Shown here: piece after piece, positions 1-12,180 of the stretch
Position numbering within the stretch: position 1 is the stretch's first letter
Layout: each line of letters begins with the position of its first letter
Source: Phytophthora sp. 'mugwort'
Taxonomy: Eukaryota; Oomycota; Peronosporomycetes; Peronosporales; Peronosporaceae
Reading direction: 5' to 3'
DNA: 64,000 nucleotides
Assembly (NCBI GenBank): GCA_033558025.1
Contig: JAUCEF010000008.1
Span: forward strand, 2,976,001 to 3,040,000
Notes under the pieces: generated by a model
What the model saw: the letters and a program-made list of their open reading frames with translations, nothing else
Database searches by the model: none
Told to the model about the DNA's origin: nothing
Program-made: the position numbers and the translations under genes

Positions 1-3000
1 CACGGCGGTCTTGCGCATCTCTCGAAAGCAGAGCTGAGCGATTTCCTGTGCTCGATCCAGAGAAATCCACCAGTTTTCCTTGTCTGGAACGCTGATCCGA
101 GGCACAAAGCGTGATCGTTTCGAAGCATTTGGAGGCGTATTCTGCTGCATGCCACGTGAATTACCAGTATATCCTAGCACCGAGCCACCAGCATTGGCAG
201 ACGAGGGCGTACTCGGTCCTGTAGAGTGGCTCGTCATCATTGTAGTTCCAGTCAAATCATCCGACACGATGCATTCGAGAAACTCCAAGTAGTTCGCCAG
301 CACCGTCTTGGGCACTTCTTGGAAGCAAAACCTAGCGAAATACTCGACACGTAGATGCTGAGTGCGGTAGGTCTCGATCGCACACGAGAACGCTAGTAAG
401 TGCATATCTGCAATTGCTGGCAGGCCGTAACTGTGAAGAAACGACTGGTACACGATCTGCGAGAGCGTTAACATGCGGCCACTTCCTCGTGGAGTAGCAT
501 ACGGCACTCGTTTCTGTTGTGCCTTGCGTCGTGTCGCAGTCAGCATCTCACTGTACGCCTCAGCGATGATCTTGAGGACATTTGCAAGAGACTTTTTGGC
601 AAACTGAATGAGTTGGTCGGTATTCATGCGCCACGACGTGATGAGCCCCGAAATGGCACGAGGGACAGCCACGCTGTTGATCTTCTGGTACCTCTCCTTC
701 TTGTTCTTCCCATTTGTGCTGGCTGTGTTCTTGCCAAGCAGCGCATTTAATGTTAATGGCGTAGCTTTCGTCAGCGACGTCGATGTCCGAGGCGTTTGAC
801 GACTTGATAAAGTGCGGAGAGGAACGTCACGCGGACAAACATTGTCGCCAGATTCCTGTTCGCTTTCCAGAGTCGTTTGACAGCCAACGTCAAGACACCC
901 AACCTTTACATATTCCTGCCATTCCATTGGTACAGCGACAGCATTGACCGCTGTGAGTCTGCGCTTGAGTCTACACGATAAACTGGCGGCTTGCGACAGT
1001 TCTTCCGTTCGATCTTCACGGGTATCAGCACTTTCCGAGATTGTGTCAGTGTTCACTTCATCCTCGAGAGCGTCTTGTAAGATCTCGAGCACTTGCGACT
1101 CGGGTCGTCTATCAAGAAGTTCCTTTAACGCCTTCTGGATTTCAGGATTTGCCGCCACTTGAAAGCTCAACTGTCCAAGTTCTGGAGGTGAAACAGCACG
1201 ATCGACCACAGAGTTTTCTGAGAAAGACTTGTCGCTTAAAGACGGGGTCAGTGTTGCTAGCAACGCAGCTCTGTCGACAGCACTCAGTTGACTCAGCAGC
1301 GTTTCAGCTGAAGCCAGCGTCGGTTTGAGTTGTTGAGGCGAGGGTGGCATCTTTCCGTTCGCAAACGGCTCGAGGGCCTGTTTCAATGCAGTTAACCTCG
1401 CTGAGCTCTCAGTCTCACTGAGTAAATACTCCATGATAGTCTCCAACCAGCGTAGCTTGAGATCGGTTTCCATGTGGGAAATATGAGCTGGAGGATCACT
1501 TAGATCTGGTGGCTTGTTCAGTGCAGCAGTCGCAGCATCCTTCAGCTCTTGAATCTTCTTCTTGTAGCTCTCAGTCGGATACTTGGCATTAAGTCGGTCC
1601 ATCCATTGGGATTTCTCGTCTCGTGTCAGCATCTTGAAGAGTTTCTTCAGCATCTTCAAGCGAATAGCAGCAATGTATTCGTAGTTTACCTGCTGGAAAG
1701 AGTTTCGTGACGAAGATACAGAAATGGCAGAGCTCTCAGTACCAAGATCCTGCACCACCGCTAGAGCTTTCGACCATTGACCATCCAGCGGAAAACGTGC
1801 CCAACAATTGTCGATAAGTTGACTGAATTCCTTCTCTTCCAGCATCGATACGAAGGTATTTGCCACTATCTGTAGCAATTGGGCACTGGACAAATTGTGG
1901 TGACGTAAGTAGTTCAACATAATCATCTGGAAGCGATCAATGGAGGCTGACGCCGATGACTGCGACACGAGACGTCCATCGTTTGTGTCGTCTTCGATAT
2001 CAAAATCTGTAGCATGAATCGTAACTCGACGTTGCTTGCGAGTCTTGCGCTCCTGCTCATGTTTCTCAAACTCTTTCGACAATAATTGCCACTGTGCTTC
2101 CGTTAAATACGCTGCTAAGTCACTCACAAAGAAGAATTCCATGTCTGGACTGAGTAATTTTACGAAAAACACATCCTTGGGGCTTGGAGGAGCACTCTGG
2201 TCACCTTCCAACGCTTTCTCGTCTGGTAAATCTCCCACGCGACCTGAGCATGTGGCGAGATACAGTCTGAAGAGCGACTCGCCAGCATTCGGCAACGCAT
2301 CAATAACCAACTCGAGCTGATCCATCCCCTCTGTAAAGCTCAAATGATGTAGAAAACACATTTTCCCATGAACATTAAAGTGTTGATAGACGTCACGGAA
2401 AGAATCCACCTCGACCAAGTCGATAATAGCGCAGAGGATCATGTCTCGACCACTGGAGCTGAAAGTCGCGGCGTTCTGCGTGATAGCACGACAAATCTGA
2501 GCACTTGTGGCTAATGGGACATGCACAGGGTAATCTGGATCATCAATCCTTGTGCCACTTCTTCGATTCAGTACGAGCAGACCTTGTTGATCTTGAAGCG
2601 CAGTAAGAAGCTGGTCCAGCATGACGGAGTTAGTGGCGTAGACCTTTGCAATCCCCGCTTGGACGTGAGCGAAAGGCACATACTGGAACATCCGAGCGAC
2701 ATCGTCGATAGTCACTGCTTTGAGTACATTGGGGTCCGTGATACTTCGACTGGTGAGTAGCATCTTCTCGAGCTCCTGAACTCGTTCAAAATACGGCGTC
2801 CGACAGTAGAAACTCTGTACGAGTGTGGCCATCGCATCTGAGGACGTGGAATCTGTTGTAACGCTTGGTAGTGACGTTGCAGTAGGGAGATAAATCGCAC
2901 CTTGAATCCCTGCTGACATTTTCTCCAGCAACGTCCTGTAACATCCGACGATCCCTGGCATCTTGAGTAACGTTGCGCAACACGCTGCTGCCTCCACCGC

Positions 3001-3642
3001 ATTAGGTCTTCCCACTTGTTTAACGTACGTTTCCTGCACTTCGTCCAGCTTGACCTCGGTGAAGACGGCAAATGACGCAAAATTCCCACGTTCCAGCTCG
3101 TACGATCGAATCCACTCTTCCACCGTCTCACCTGAGGCCAAATGACCTTGAAGGCGCTTCAATTGGATCACTTCTTCGTCTGAATCCTCTGGCGTAGTTC
3201 CTTTTACTGCACGGGGTGAAAACAGAGCTGCGCTGTACCGCAAAGGCGACGTCGGTATGACAGAAAGGTGGCGTTGCTTGTGTGGATGGCAGTGACGCCG
3301 CGGGGATTCGCCATCCAGGGGATGAAGTCGTTCTGGGACGAGCTTCTTCCGTCGAAAAGTCTATTATTGCCACATGAAAATGCTGAGATACCGCTCCAGC
3401 ACGAAGGAAACAAAGATAATTCAATTACAAGCACTTACCGTAAGCGAAAACGTGCCTCCGACGTCATTCCGCGAGTCAATATCCTTCTCAATAGCCTCAG
3501 CTGATCTCGGGCTAGTCGGGTGATAGGATTTCGGCGGCGCTGCAATATAAACCCGTGGGCTGGAGCCTGAACCTGTAGAAATAGCTGCAGATATGGACGA
3601 CACCTTGTCAGGACGTGATAACGGAGTGCTATTACCACTCAT
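1..3642 (-). CDS. Large unidentified protein, two exons, 3' end outside the window
   Basis: The ATG is at 3642-3640. Exon 1 is 3642-3439 (68 codons, Ser/Pro-rich). A 78-bp intron at 3438-3361 starts GTAAGT and ends AATAATAG. Exon 2 runs from 3360 to the left edge with no stop, giving 1188 residues so far. The frame is self-consistent: exon 2 begins in phase 0 at 3360, and the codon read at positions 3-1 is still in that frame. An earlier AG in the same stretch would put the message into a frame that stops within about 100 codons, so the later acceptor was chosen. The protein is mostly helical and hydrophilic, with a Lys/Arg patch near the middle and a Ser/Thr-rich linker before a conserved-looking C-terminal part. 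I do not recognise the family. No signal peptide or membrane segment is visible. It lies head-to-tail 200 bp downstream of the INTS2 gene. Confidence 0.8.
3361..3438 (-). other. Intron of the left-edge gene
   Basis: Minus strand, donor GTAAGT and acceptor ATAATAG, 78 bp, phase 0. Reading straight through meets a stop a few codons after the donor. Only removal of exactly this stretch joins exon 1 to the 1120-codon open frame. Confidence 0.7.
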
Positions 3643-3842
3643 GGATTCCTCTCAACTCGACACAATACATTGAGCTTGAGCCTGTTGGTTCAGAGGCGTT
3701 TCATCACCAAAAAACGACAGCTTGCCGCTCAGAAATAGCATCACAGCACCTCATCAGCAACACATTGTGTGGTACGTGTTAGTCTGGACAGCTCACCTCC
3801 TACACTGCAGGACGTCGCCACCTTTGATCACCACGCCACCAC
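3643..3842. other. Intergenic gap between INTS2 stop and next start
   Basis: These 200 bp must hold the INTS2 3' end and the promoter of the left-edge gene. I see no TATA box or other clear motif. Confidence 0.5.
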
Positions 3843-6800
3843 TTAAATCTGCTCCAGGAGAGAAGCGTACGTATCGCGCATCACTTGTTCCAGCACCTGG
3901 CGCTGCTCTTGAGGCTTCCCTGCTGTCTCCGCTCCAATTCTCCGACCTTCTCTAGCTTTGCTACTCGATCCACTTTGCTGTTGTCTCTGCAGCTTGAGCA
4001 GGAAATGCACCAGCTCTGCACTGAGATCCGCGTTCTGTGAGCAAGCATCCACAATCCACGGTAGCACTTCGCCTAAGAGGTGGATGTATCCAGCACAGTT
4101 CTCGCCTGAGGTTCCGACGCCATTGCGTATTTTATTCCACACCACACGAAGCGCTTGCTGCATCGCCGCGCTCTGTCGACTACCGGAAAGGTGCGTTGCA
4201 CACAATGAAAGCACCACTCTTAGTCGGAATCGCCATTTGATCAGGTCCTTTTCAGCGCCTTCCGCCACAAACTCCATAAGCGGCTTCGTTACTGGCATAG
4301 CTGAGCGAGACGACGATGAACCTGACGAAGTGGCCGCCATCCAGTGATCCCACAGCATCTTCATAGCCGGCACAGTAGCGACCAGCGTTGGGACCAGCGT
4401 GACATCGTAGCCTTGTGTGTGAATTGCCACTAGTAGTCGCGGAGGAGACGGCGACGAAGCTTCAGCATCTGCGGCCAGCAGCTCGTTCACAAGTATACAC
4501 AGCAACGTGCAACTCTCTTGAGCTACTTCATCGTCTTTTGATTCTGAGCTTAACGCTACAAGCCGCTTCAAAAGTCCATGGATCAGCAAACAGTCTTGGA
4601 CGAGTTGGTGCTGCTGTACACTGGCAGATGTAGATAAAGAACTCGCCATACCTTCCACTGGCACCAAACTGGGGTCACACTTCACGACATGAACGTTCGC
4701 TGCTGCTCGAGCATCTCGGACAAGTCCAAGCAGGACTCGCAGCAATGCCGGCTGACAGAAGACGCCATCATGAGCATTATCTACAAGTCGAAAAGGTTCC
4801 TCCAGCACTTGCATGTACGTCAGCAATTGGAAAGCACCTCTCTGATGTGACTGCACCTGCTGTTGACGCCATAATGCATCCGAGAAGCACAGTGCATGCA
4901 CGAATTTCATCAGTAATGACGCGCTTGCTCCTTGTTCGCGACGAGCACGCGACTCGTAAAGTGATGCCAGTTGGGAACAGAATGCAGCTACTTGACGGCG
5001 TGATACGGAGCTTTGGGAGGATACAACAGCGTACGGGACGAAGCCATCCACGAGAACGGGCAGCTCGCGCATCACGACTTCAATCGGTGCTGACTGGAGT
5101 TCAAGCAGCAGCATTTGGACGGCTGTCCAGGAGACTGAAGACTGAACAACGGCCACATTAGGCAGCTCCCCACACCTTCGACGACGGAACCAGCTAGTGG
5201 TCAGATCACGTTCAGCAACATCACGAGGACCAGAGGCAAGTGGCAGTAGCTTCAACGTCGCGCCCGATGAGACTGACGCAGTAGCAGCATCAAAAAGCTG
5301 TGGGTGCTCCTCCATCATGAGCTTGAGCAGCGTCGGGGCCACGTACTCGAACGCACCGCCCTGTTCTCCATATGCGAGCGCCTGTGTTACAATATTACGA
5401 AGCGGGAAGCCATTCAGGTCGTAGTGCAGGCAGATATCAGCCCCTGGACCCAGCACCACCGAGACGGATCCACCTGAAGCCACCGACGACGTTGAAACCA
5501 GAGAACTTAGCTTACTCCCAGCGACCATAGTAGCGTGTCGTAGTCGCTGGTTAAACTGGAGCGCATACGTGAGTCCCAGCACTCCTCGTGCCCATCTTAA
5601 CTCGTGCTCGTGTCCTTCCTTGGGGTCATACACGCCTCCCAAACAGGGCGCAGCGAGCCATTTTGATAAAGTGGAGCTTCGCAGCGGCACAATTGACAGC
5701 TGAAGACGACGTGGAGCTTGTGCGATCGGGTACTCGAACGCCATGACGTAATTCTCGATCCATTCAAGCAGCAGACTCACAAGAAGCGGGTGAACTGGCA
5801 AAGCCGCTTGCTCCCCAACTTGAGTCGCTAGCCACGTCTCCAGTCGATGCGCGTGATGATGACGTAAGAAGGATTTCTCACACAACAAACCATGTAGTCC
5901 ACGCAATGTGAACTCATGCTGGCCATGACCCGAGGATACTGCATCTAATGCCGAGACACGACTAGCTGGTGGGAACGTCAAGACTTCACGAGCCAATAGA
6001 TTCTCCGTCAGCACCGGTTTAAGAACGACATCGCCAAAAACGTGAAGATACTCAGCACGTAAAGCCTGCTGCACTTGAATGCCACCGCCAGCAGTCGAAG
6101 TCGAGGCTGCGTTGCACGTGTCACCATCAAATCCAATCACCGACGCGAGGAACGGCACTAACGCTGGTGCTTTCGTGTAAAACAACACTGCTGACACCAC
6201 AAAGAGCGGTCCCGCACCGGCATCACGGGCGTGAAATAATGACACGACTACTTGCTGAGAGAGCGTCACGGTTGTCTTCGTGTGCTCGTCCCGTTGGCCA
6301 GATGCCTTGCTTAACGCCGGCGCGAGCGGATACCACAACAGTACGACCACGAGAAATGCCAGGCTAATTGCACGAGATGAAGACGATACTGGAGCAAGTT
6401 TGTCGAGACTTTGTAACAGTTGAATGCGCTCCAATTCCGTGAGTTGAAAGCTCCCAAGCACCTGAAAGCCAACACAAACACCAAGAGTAGCGGTTAATTC
6501 ATACGGCGACACGTTCGAGTTCGTCTTGGCTAGTGTAGCTAACAAGACGCGACGAATTATCGTCAAGTTTCTGCTGGCTTCATGCTGGAATTTAACAATA
6601 ATCGTGGACGTCGCGTCACGGCTTGCGAGTTGCATATACGTCCTCAATGCTGAGCCAGGCGCTCCATCTCTCTTGAGCCATTGGTACAGGAAGACACTGA
6701 CGTCCTCTTGACTGGTACAAGTCGTTAGTAATTCAAACGTGACGGCGGCACAATGCAGTGACGTGGTCTGGACACTGAGTTTCTCTCTCAGTCTCGCTGT

Positions 6801-7652
6801 ATACAACGGCGTGAGCTTGGCCAGCTCTACACAGGCCTGTCGAGCGTTCTCCAGTATGAACGGGATTGAAGTCAGCATGTCCTGCTCCTGCTGCGTCATC
6901 GTCTTGTCTGTCGTGCTTGTCTCCATTATGAAGGCTACAATAGCGTCCATGAGCTGCTCGACACTTGTAGGGTCGTTGATGGCTAGTCTAGAGAGAAGCA
7001 CGGGCCCTACAGGCACCGAGAGGGCTTTCCGAGCCACCGCTGTAATGCCCAGAGGGTTCTCAGTCGCTATGTGCTGCGTCTGGAGCTTGGGACTGGCCAG
7101 CGTCTGGACGAGAATGGCGGCAACTTCTTCTTGGTAGATCTCGCTCAAAAAGAGCTCGCTGGCCTCCAAACTTCCAGGCGGAGCGAGCAGCCACTCACAC
7201 AGCACGATCCTCACTCGTTCAGAGGCTGATCCGCTCTCGAAGCGGCGAAAAGCGGCGACGGAGTCGGGAGTTATGACTGAGTGAAGCTGGGATGGGGTCA
7301 GGTCTGCAAACACTTGGGCATATTGGCGCCATTTCGAGGCCTTTTCGATGCGGAGAAGTGTGGCGTCCAGCAACGTCGCCTTGGGAATTACATTGGAGGC
7401 GGTGGAGGCGCGGCGCGAGCTCTGGAGACGCGTTAAGAGCGGCAGAAAAGGGGTCAGCAACACGTCCAAAGCCTCGTTTGAGTCATTCGTAGCGACGTCA
7501 GGAGGGAGCGTTGGAAGCTCGCCAGAGGCCACGATGGATAACAGACGCGAGGGAAGAGATGAAGACGATGCTGTAGAGGAGGGATGCACTGCAGGCGTGG
7601 GGACGGCCATGACAACGTCGCCGTCCGCGTCGCGCACGGTTCCGGTGCTCAT
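3843..7652 (-). CDS. INTS2: Integrator complex subunit 2 (INTS2)
   Basis: A single uninterrupted frame of 1269 residues, close to the roughly 1200 of animal INTS2. INTS2 is a helical scaffold subunit of the nuclear Integrator complex, which cleaves nascent snRNA and other RNA polymerase II transcripts. Several blocks line up in order with animal INTS2: a hydrophobic middle block followed by HPLL near residue 620, the FNQRLRHA segment around 700 (animal NQRFSITAQ), a central FVPYAVV segment (animal LIPYAEV), VVKCDPSLVP (animal VLRCDQRVH), and QGYDVTLVP near residue 1090 (animal QGYPCELLP). The frame is open 22 codons further upstream, but only from a TTG, so the ATG at 7652 is taken as the start. 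No frameshift or internal stop is present, so the gene looks functional. Confidence 0.85.
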   Translation of the reverse strand: MSTGTVRDADGDVVMAVPTPAVHPSSTASSSSLPSRLLSIVASGELPTLPPDVATNDSNEALDVLLTPFLPLLTRLQSSRRASTASNVIPKATLLDATLLRIEKASKWRQYAQVFADLTPSQLHSVITPDSVAAFRRFESGSASERVRIVLCEWLLAPPGSLEASELFLSEIYQEEVAAILVQTLASPKLQTQHIATENPLGITAVARKALSVPVGPVLLSRLAINDPTSVEQLMDAIVAFIMETSTTDKTMTQQEQDMLTSIPFILENARQACVELAKLTPLYTARLREKLSVQTTSLHCAAVTFELLTTCTSQEDVSVFLYQWLKRDGAPGSALRTYMQLASRDATSTIIVKFQHEASRNLTIIRRVLLATLAKTNSNVSPYELTATLGVCVGFQVLGSFQLTELERIQLLQSLDKLAPVSSSSRAISLAFLVVVLLWYPLAPALSKASGQRDEHTKTTVTLSQQVVVSLFHARDAGAGPLFVVSAVLFYTKAPALVPFLASVIGFDGDTCNAASTSTAGGGIQVQQALRAEYLHVFGDVVLKPVLTENLLAREVLTFPPASRVSALDAVSSGHGQHEFTLRGLHGLLCEKSFLRHHHAHRLETWLATQVGEQAALPVHPLLVSLLLEWIENYVMAFEYPIAQAPRRLQLSIVPLRSSTLSKWLAAPCLGGVYDPKEGHEHELRWARGVLGLTYALQFNQRLRHATMVAGSKLSSLVSTSSVASGGSVSVVLGPGADICLHYDLNGFPLRNIVTQALAYGEQGGAFEYVAPTLLKLMMEEHPQLFDAATASVSSGATLKLLPLASGPRDVAERDLTTSWFRRRRCGELPNVAVVQSSVSWTAVQMLLLELQSAPIEVVMRELPVLVDGFVPYAVVSSQSSVSRRQVAAFCSQLASLYESRARREQGASASLLMKFVHALCFSDALWRQQQVQSHQRGAFQLLTYMQVLEEPFRLVDNAHDGVFCQPALLRVLLGLVRDARAAANVHVVKCDPSLVPVEGMASSLSTSASVQQHQLVQDCLLIHGLLKRLVALSSESKDDEVAQESCTLLCILVNELLAADAEASSPSPPRLLVAIHTQGYDVTLVPTLVATVPAMKMLWDHWMAATSSGSSSSRSAMPVTKPLMEFVAEGAEKDLIKWRFRLRVVLSLCATHLSGSRQSAAMQQALRVVWNKIRNGVGTSGENCAGYIHLLGEVLPWIVDACSQNADLSAELVHFLLKLQRQQQSGSSSKAREGRRIGAETAGKPQEQRQVLEQVMRDTYASLLEQI

Positions 7653-7700
7653 TGCGCTTTTTGTCGTTAAAAGCTGTACACCATGTGTACACCAACCCGA

Positions 7701-7713
7701 AACCCTTTTTATA
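7701..7713 (-). promoter_or_regulatory. TATA-like element upstream of INTS2
   Basis: The minus strand reads TATAAAAAGGG about 50-60 bp before the INTS2 ATG. Classical TATA boxes are uncommon in oomycete promoters, which more often use an initiator. The match may be chance in an AT-rich stretch. Confidence 0.35.
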
Positions 7714-8081
7714 GTCAACTTTTTTATTACTTACCCCGAACACGATAAGTTTTTTTGCGGGCCATACGTACATGTAAGGGTCGGGTCTACTTTAGGTATA
7801 CCGACTTAAATCTCTCCCCCTCGCCAATTTAGTAGCTGTGCAAGCTAATAATTTATTAAACCTATACGTTAAGTATAGTATCATCCACCGACTTCGCTCC
7901 CTATGGTTGCTTGTATGCACAATTCCCGAACTGATAGCTAATTTAAGTTGTCGTACTGTAAAAGCTAAGCCCCTCTCTGTATAATGTATTTGAGCCCCCA
8001 TTTGAGACATGACCACCTTCTAGAAGCCCCTCCTATTAGAGCCCCGTATTGAACTAGGTTATGGGAGGCCTGTCGCTCTAG
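7714..8081. other. Intergenic, no gene seen
   Basis: AT-rich sequence with stops in all frames. No repeat, RNA gene or coding signal that I can support. Confidence 0.5.
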
Positions 8082-8368
8082 TTATTGCTTGAAGGAAACG
8101 GGACCACATGAGCTCACGTCGGGTGGCAACGTGAAGTCACCAACGCGTGGAAGGATGATGGCGTGCGTGGAGACCGCGTGGGAGGCTGTTGTGCCGCCAC
8201 CAATCCGCCGCAGCTTCCGCAGTTGCTTCCTGGCACTGACGCGGAGATGGTTCTTGCTCGTCATGAGCTCGCTGGCAAGAGCCTCAGTAGACAGTGGGTG
8301 AGGTGTCCCAGCTTCGTCAGCGAGATGAACATCGATAACGTCGAACTCGACTTCGCGTAGAGACGCCG
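8082..8368 (-). pseudogene. Coding scrap of about 90 codons, probably transposon-derived
   Basis: A minus-strand frame is open across about 285 bp from near 8368 to a stop at 8082, with ordinary protein composition (basic RKQLRKLRR cluster, Gly-Gly, Pro-rich end). It has no start of its own and no open frame around it, so it looks like a surviving fragment of a larger gene. The general appearance recalls retroelement polyproteins of Phytophthora, but I see no diagnostic motif. Confidence 0.3.
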
Positions 8369-9590
8369 ACTGGTAGGCTAGTCATAGCGGTATAACTTAG
8401 ATCAGGTTTGCGGCGCCCTAAAGCTGTAATTGAACCCCCTCTTTTTTTTGAAGCCCGGTTGGGGAGGGGCATCTAGTCCTCGGGCTTATAATACCGATTT
8501 TATAGTACATAATGCGAATAGATTCCTCCGAAGGAATTAATTGGCGAAATATCTGTACTTAACTGCGACACGCAAGAAAACGTGGTCTTGTCGAATAGGG
8601 ATAACCGTCGTTTGGGTAGCATTCTTTGCGATAGACTTATTTAACCATTTACCTTCATTCAGACAAGGCGCGAGGATCGATGGTGGCGACGTGCGCGGGA
8701 AGTTGTGAAGGTGCGTCCTGCGCAGTGCGAGCTGGTTTGCTAAGGGTACCGCTCATCAGAAGCGTTGTGGCAAACTCTCTCGTATTTGGGTATGTGGGTT
8801 GTCGGGCAAGGTGTTGCCGGTTTCGTCGTTCGTTGTTGGAGCGCATGCATCGTCGGAGCCGGAATTGCCGCCTCGGTCGTGGACGGTCACAGCGTCGTCG
8901 GAGGATCGGTGGATCAGTCTCTGCGGTCATCGGCAGCGGCGTCGTAGGCTTTGTCGCGGTTGGACACGACGTCGCAGTTGTTGGCGGATCCGTCTCGGAA
9001 CATGGCGTAGTTGGAGCTGGTATCGTGGAGCTCTAAAGTAGTTGGCTCCGTTGTATCGGGCACGGAGTGATTCGTCGCCGGCGTCGTTGTCTCTGGTGTC
9101 GGCGGCTCCATCTTTGCTCCGGCGCGAGGGGCGTAGTCGTCTCTGGGACATTAATCGCAGTGGGAGTGTTGTAGTGGTGGCGAAGGCTCGCGTTGTGGTT
9201 GGCGCTGCCATTGTATATCTTGGTGGTGTAGCAATAATTATTGCGTCTTGGCGCCAAAATGCATCAGTTTTCATTTTTTCAACGCGTGTGAATACAGAAG
9301 ACGAATTGATTAGGATCTTACGGCGCCGACGCTGATAGTAAATGCGTGCACCCGCCAACAAATGCATAAAGAACGCTTAATAGACACTAACTACCGGCTG
9401 GTCATTGGCTTGGTTGATCGAGCGTACTGCAGACGCGCATGGAAGTTGCGCTTGATGACGGGCCCGTGTCAGCTGGTGGTGAGCGAGTCGTGCGGGTTGT
9501 AATCAAGGTGCCCGGACTGCGGTTGGAACCCAGTATGGCGGGTAGTGGTGCGCCCTATCACGACGGGCTAGTACATATATATAGCAAGGA
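8369..9590. other. Gene-free stretch with one Pro/Thr-rich fragment
   Basis: No intact gene. On the minus strand around 9111-8914 a frame is rich in Pro, Thr and Glu with repeated TTTP/TTEP-like motifs, which suggests a decayed linker region. The rest is stop-rich. Poly-T and GT-rich low-complexity segments are present. Confidence 0.35.
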
Positions 9591-11640
9591 ACTTGACGCT
9601 CAAGCGCGAAATTCGATCCATCTCGTGGAGAAAATGGGAAGACTCGGGTGTGGGGTCGAGAATTGGGCATTCCTTTTTGAACCGCTCCAGCTGGTTGTTA
9701 GTCTTTTTGATCACCGCGTCATGGACGCCATGCACGTTTCGCAGCAATCGGGTATGTGACTAGCCACGTGCGATCAAAGTATGGTCAGAAAGAAGATCAC
9801 ATCTCCGTGGAGTACAGGACGCGCTCTTCCTGGCGCCGAATGTTGTCCGAAGCGTCGAAACTTGTCCAAGTAGAATAACTGCGAGCATGTCAATTGCTCC
9901 ACGTTCCGTTGCGCAGCGAGCAGGGGCTCGCGGATTCGCAGAAACTTCATGCGTCGCTGGATTGACTGCTTTTAGTGGGAGAGGAAACCGTTGCTGATCG
10001 CGTTGAGTAATTGGTCTCAAATAGCCGAAATCAAGGCGGCTTCATATTCGCAAGTGATCGATCGATTCATGATCGAGTTGGTGTTCAGCCGCCACGATGA
10101 GGAAGTGCAGGGTGATCCAGTACGTGGTGTGCGGGCGCCCGGTTGAAAGCGAGTAGAAGGCCGAAAGGTAGTAGTTCGTCGCGGCATCGTGATCCATGAC
10201 CACCACGCACTGTGCAAATAGGGAAGGGACGCATCGGAAGGTGACAACGATAAAGAGAGCCGTTCGGCGATAATTGAGCTGCCGAAGAAGTGACGGGTGA
10301 GCTCATCTGACGACGCGCTCAAGTTTCTCGCCATCACGGCTTAGTGGAATTGGAAGAAGGTGAGGTTTGTTCCCCTGACCATAGCTAGTGGCTCGAATTT
10401 CAATCTGACCGTAGACGTCTCCACCAAAGTGAAAGCGACGAACGGTCACTTAGTCGCTAGTGATCCCAACTAGAACTGTGCTCACGTGGCCGAGGTAAAA
10501 AAAACCGGTGTTAATTAAGCTCCATATTTGGTTTGCGATCTGCTCTAGGCGGGTTACGGTCATGACGTCAACACGCCCTTCCATCTCAGCTGATGTTTCG
10601 GACAACCCCACCATCCACCACAGTGGGTTGACAAGAGTGCGGGTTTGAAGTTGGTGTACACGTCGGATCCAGCTAACAACTCGCAATTGCCTCGGCAGGA
10701 GAACCGACGATAGAAGATACAGCGATAGGTGGTCCTGATGCGCGCGAGCACAGCGCATGCACTGATGCCGGTTGATGTTGATGACTGCTGATCAAGGTCG
10801 AGGGTGATGCGGTGGAGGAACTGCAAAGATTCCATACAGCATCGCTTGCATTCCGGATTGTAGACGATCATCTTCGATGGTCTCGGAGGCGTCGGTTGTC
10901 GATGGGTAGGCTGACAAATCCGTGATGGGGGGTATACAAGCCGTTAATGATTCCCATGCGAGCGGCGGGATAGCAGACAAAATCACTGGTAGATCAGGAA
11001 TGGAAGCCTGCATTGGAGGCGTTGCTGTCATCGTTGATGCTGCCACCGAGAGCAGATGCTCCTCAGACCCAGATGCATCATCGAAGGCGTCGCGTCTTGG
11101 GGTGGTTCCGTGCAATTGGACGGTGTTGACGGCGGGTGTTCTTGCACCGGTGTGGCATTTGCCTGTTCAGTCAAAGGCAAATTGAGGAAAGGTGAGAACG
11201 AAATCATGCTGCGGGTCTTTGGGGCTTCATCCCGAGGGCTGCACTTCGCCAACCAACTTATCAGACCTCGTTGTGTGAAGTTTCCTTTGATTAATCCGAC
11301 TCTAGGAAACGTCATCGCTAAGATGGCTGAGCAACGCGATGATGACTTCTGCTCATAACTAAATGGAACAAACTTCCCTAATAAACATTGTACGGTGCAA
11401 CAAATGCGTTTAGCTGCTGGTAGAGAAATGGTTTGCACTGCACTGTGGTGCAACAAGCTACGCGCACTAGTCGACAAGGCAATCGTCGGTGCAGTGGGAA
11501 CATGTACGCTTACCGTTTCCTTGGAGTTGCCGATCGAAGTTAAGACGACTAATCTGGGATGGGCACGCTGTCGCCCAGACGTTACCTTTCCTTGGGTCTG
11601 CATTAGATCGAGCGGCTCGACCTAAAGTCTGACAAATAAA
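9591..11640 (-). pseudogene. String of unidentified decayed coding fragments
   Basis: Minus-strand open stretches follow each other in shifting frames: about 11115-10792 (Thr/Ser/Pro-rich with an acidic end), 10758-10450 (hydrophobic with Trp-rich segments), 10337-10030 (contains a MDHDAATNYYLSAFYSL stretch in a frame of its own), 10020-9790, and 9770-9600 (a hydrophilic KKTNNQLERFKKE stretch). The sequence of fragments suggests one ancient minus-strand gene broken by many frameshifts. I do not recognise the family and give no function. A transposon origin is likely from the surroundings. Confidence 0.3.
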
Positions 11641-12060
11641 ACAATCGCCGCGAAAGGTTGGCGACAGGCCGAAAAACCTGAGGTGTACACGACCTGCATA
11701 CAAGCCGCAAAAAATACACCGAACAACGCGTGTTCGATGGTGGCATTATATTCTGAGGAAGTCATGACTACCCATCAAACACATTCCGAAGATATTCCAG
11801 ATTAACGATAATAATCCAGTAATTCGTAAATCTCTTCTTGGCCAGGATTTACCCTGGCTTACTTTTCACGGCGTATCACTATAATGACGGTTTTATCCGA
11901 TTTCTTCCCACTCCCCGTTTCCGAGCAAAAGAAAGCAACCATCACGTGAATCCATGTCACTAGTGAGCGAGAATGTACGATGAATATGGCCAACAATGGC
12001 ATAAAAGCTACTGCTTGATCTTGACATCGAGGCGCGTGAAGGAATCCGCGTGACGGTAAT
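11641..12060. other. Gene-free stretch
   Basis: No coding frame, RNA gene or repeat that I can support. It probably contains the left end of the neighbouring Harbinger relic, but no terminal repeat was recognised. Confidence 0.4.
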
Positions 12061-12180
12061 ATCTAGATGCGTGATTGGAAGGCATCGCCACGAAAAAATA
12101 CTGGCAGCCAGCAGCCAACCAGTCAAATCGAGGAGGCTCAGCGATCACTTGCTTGTGTCGCCACTTCACTTTCACTCCCC

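Noticed and set aside
3128..3424. Alternative reading of the first-intron region with the acceptor CAG nearer the donor
   Set aside because: That frame ends in a stop after about 98 codons and does not reach the long open frame; the later AATAATAG acceptor does.
7653..7718. Upstream extension of the INTS2 frame by 22 codons
   Set aside because: It begins with TTG, contains a TATA-like stretch and has no conserved residues; the ATG at 7652 is better.
9439..9759. Plus-strand frame of 106 codons
   Set aside because: No family features, and the opposite strand carries a more protein-like fragment in the same stretch.
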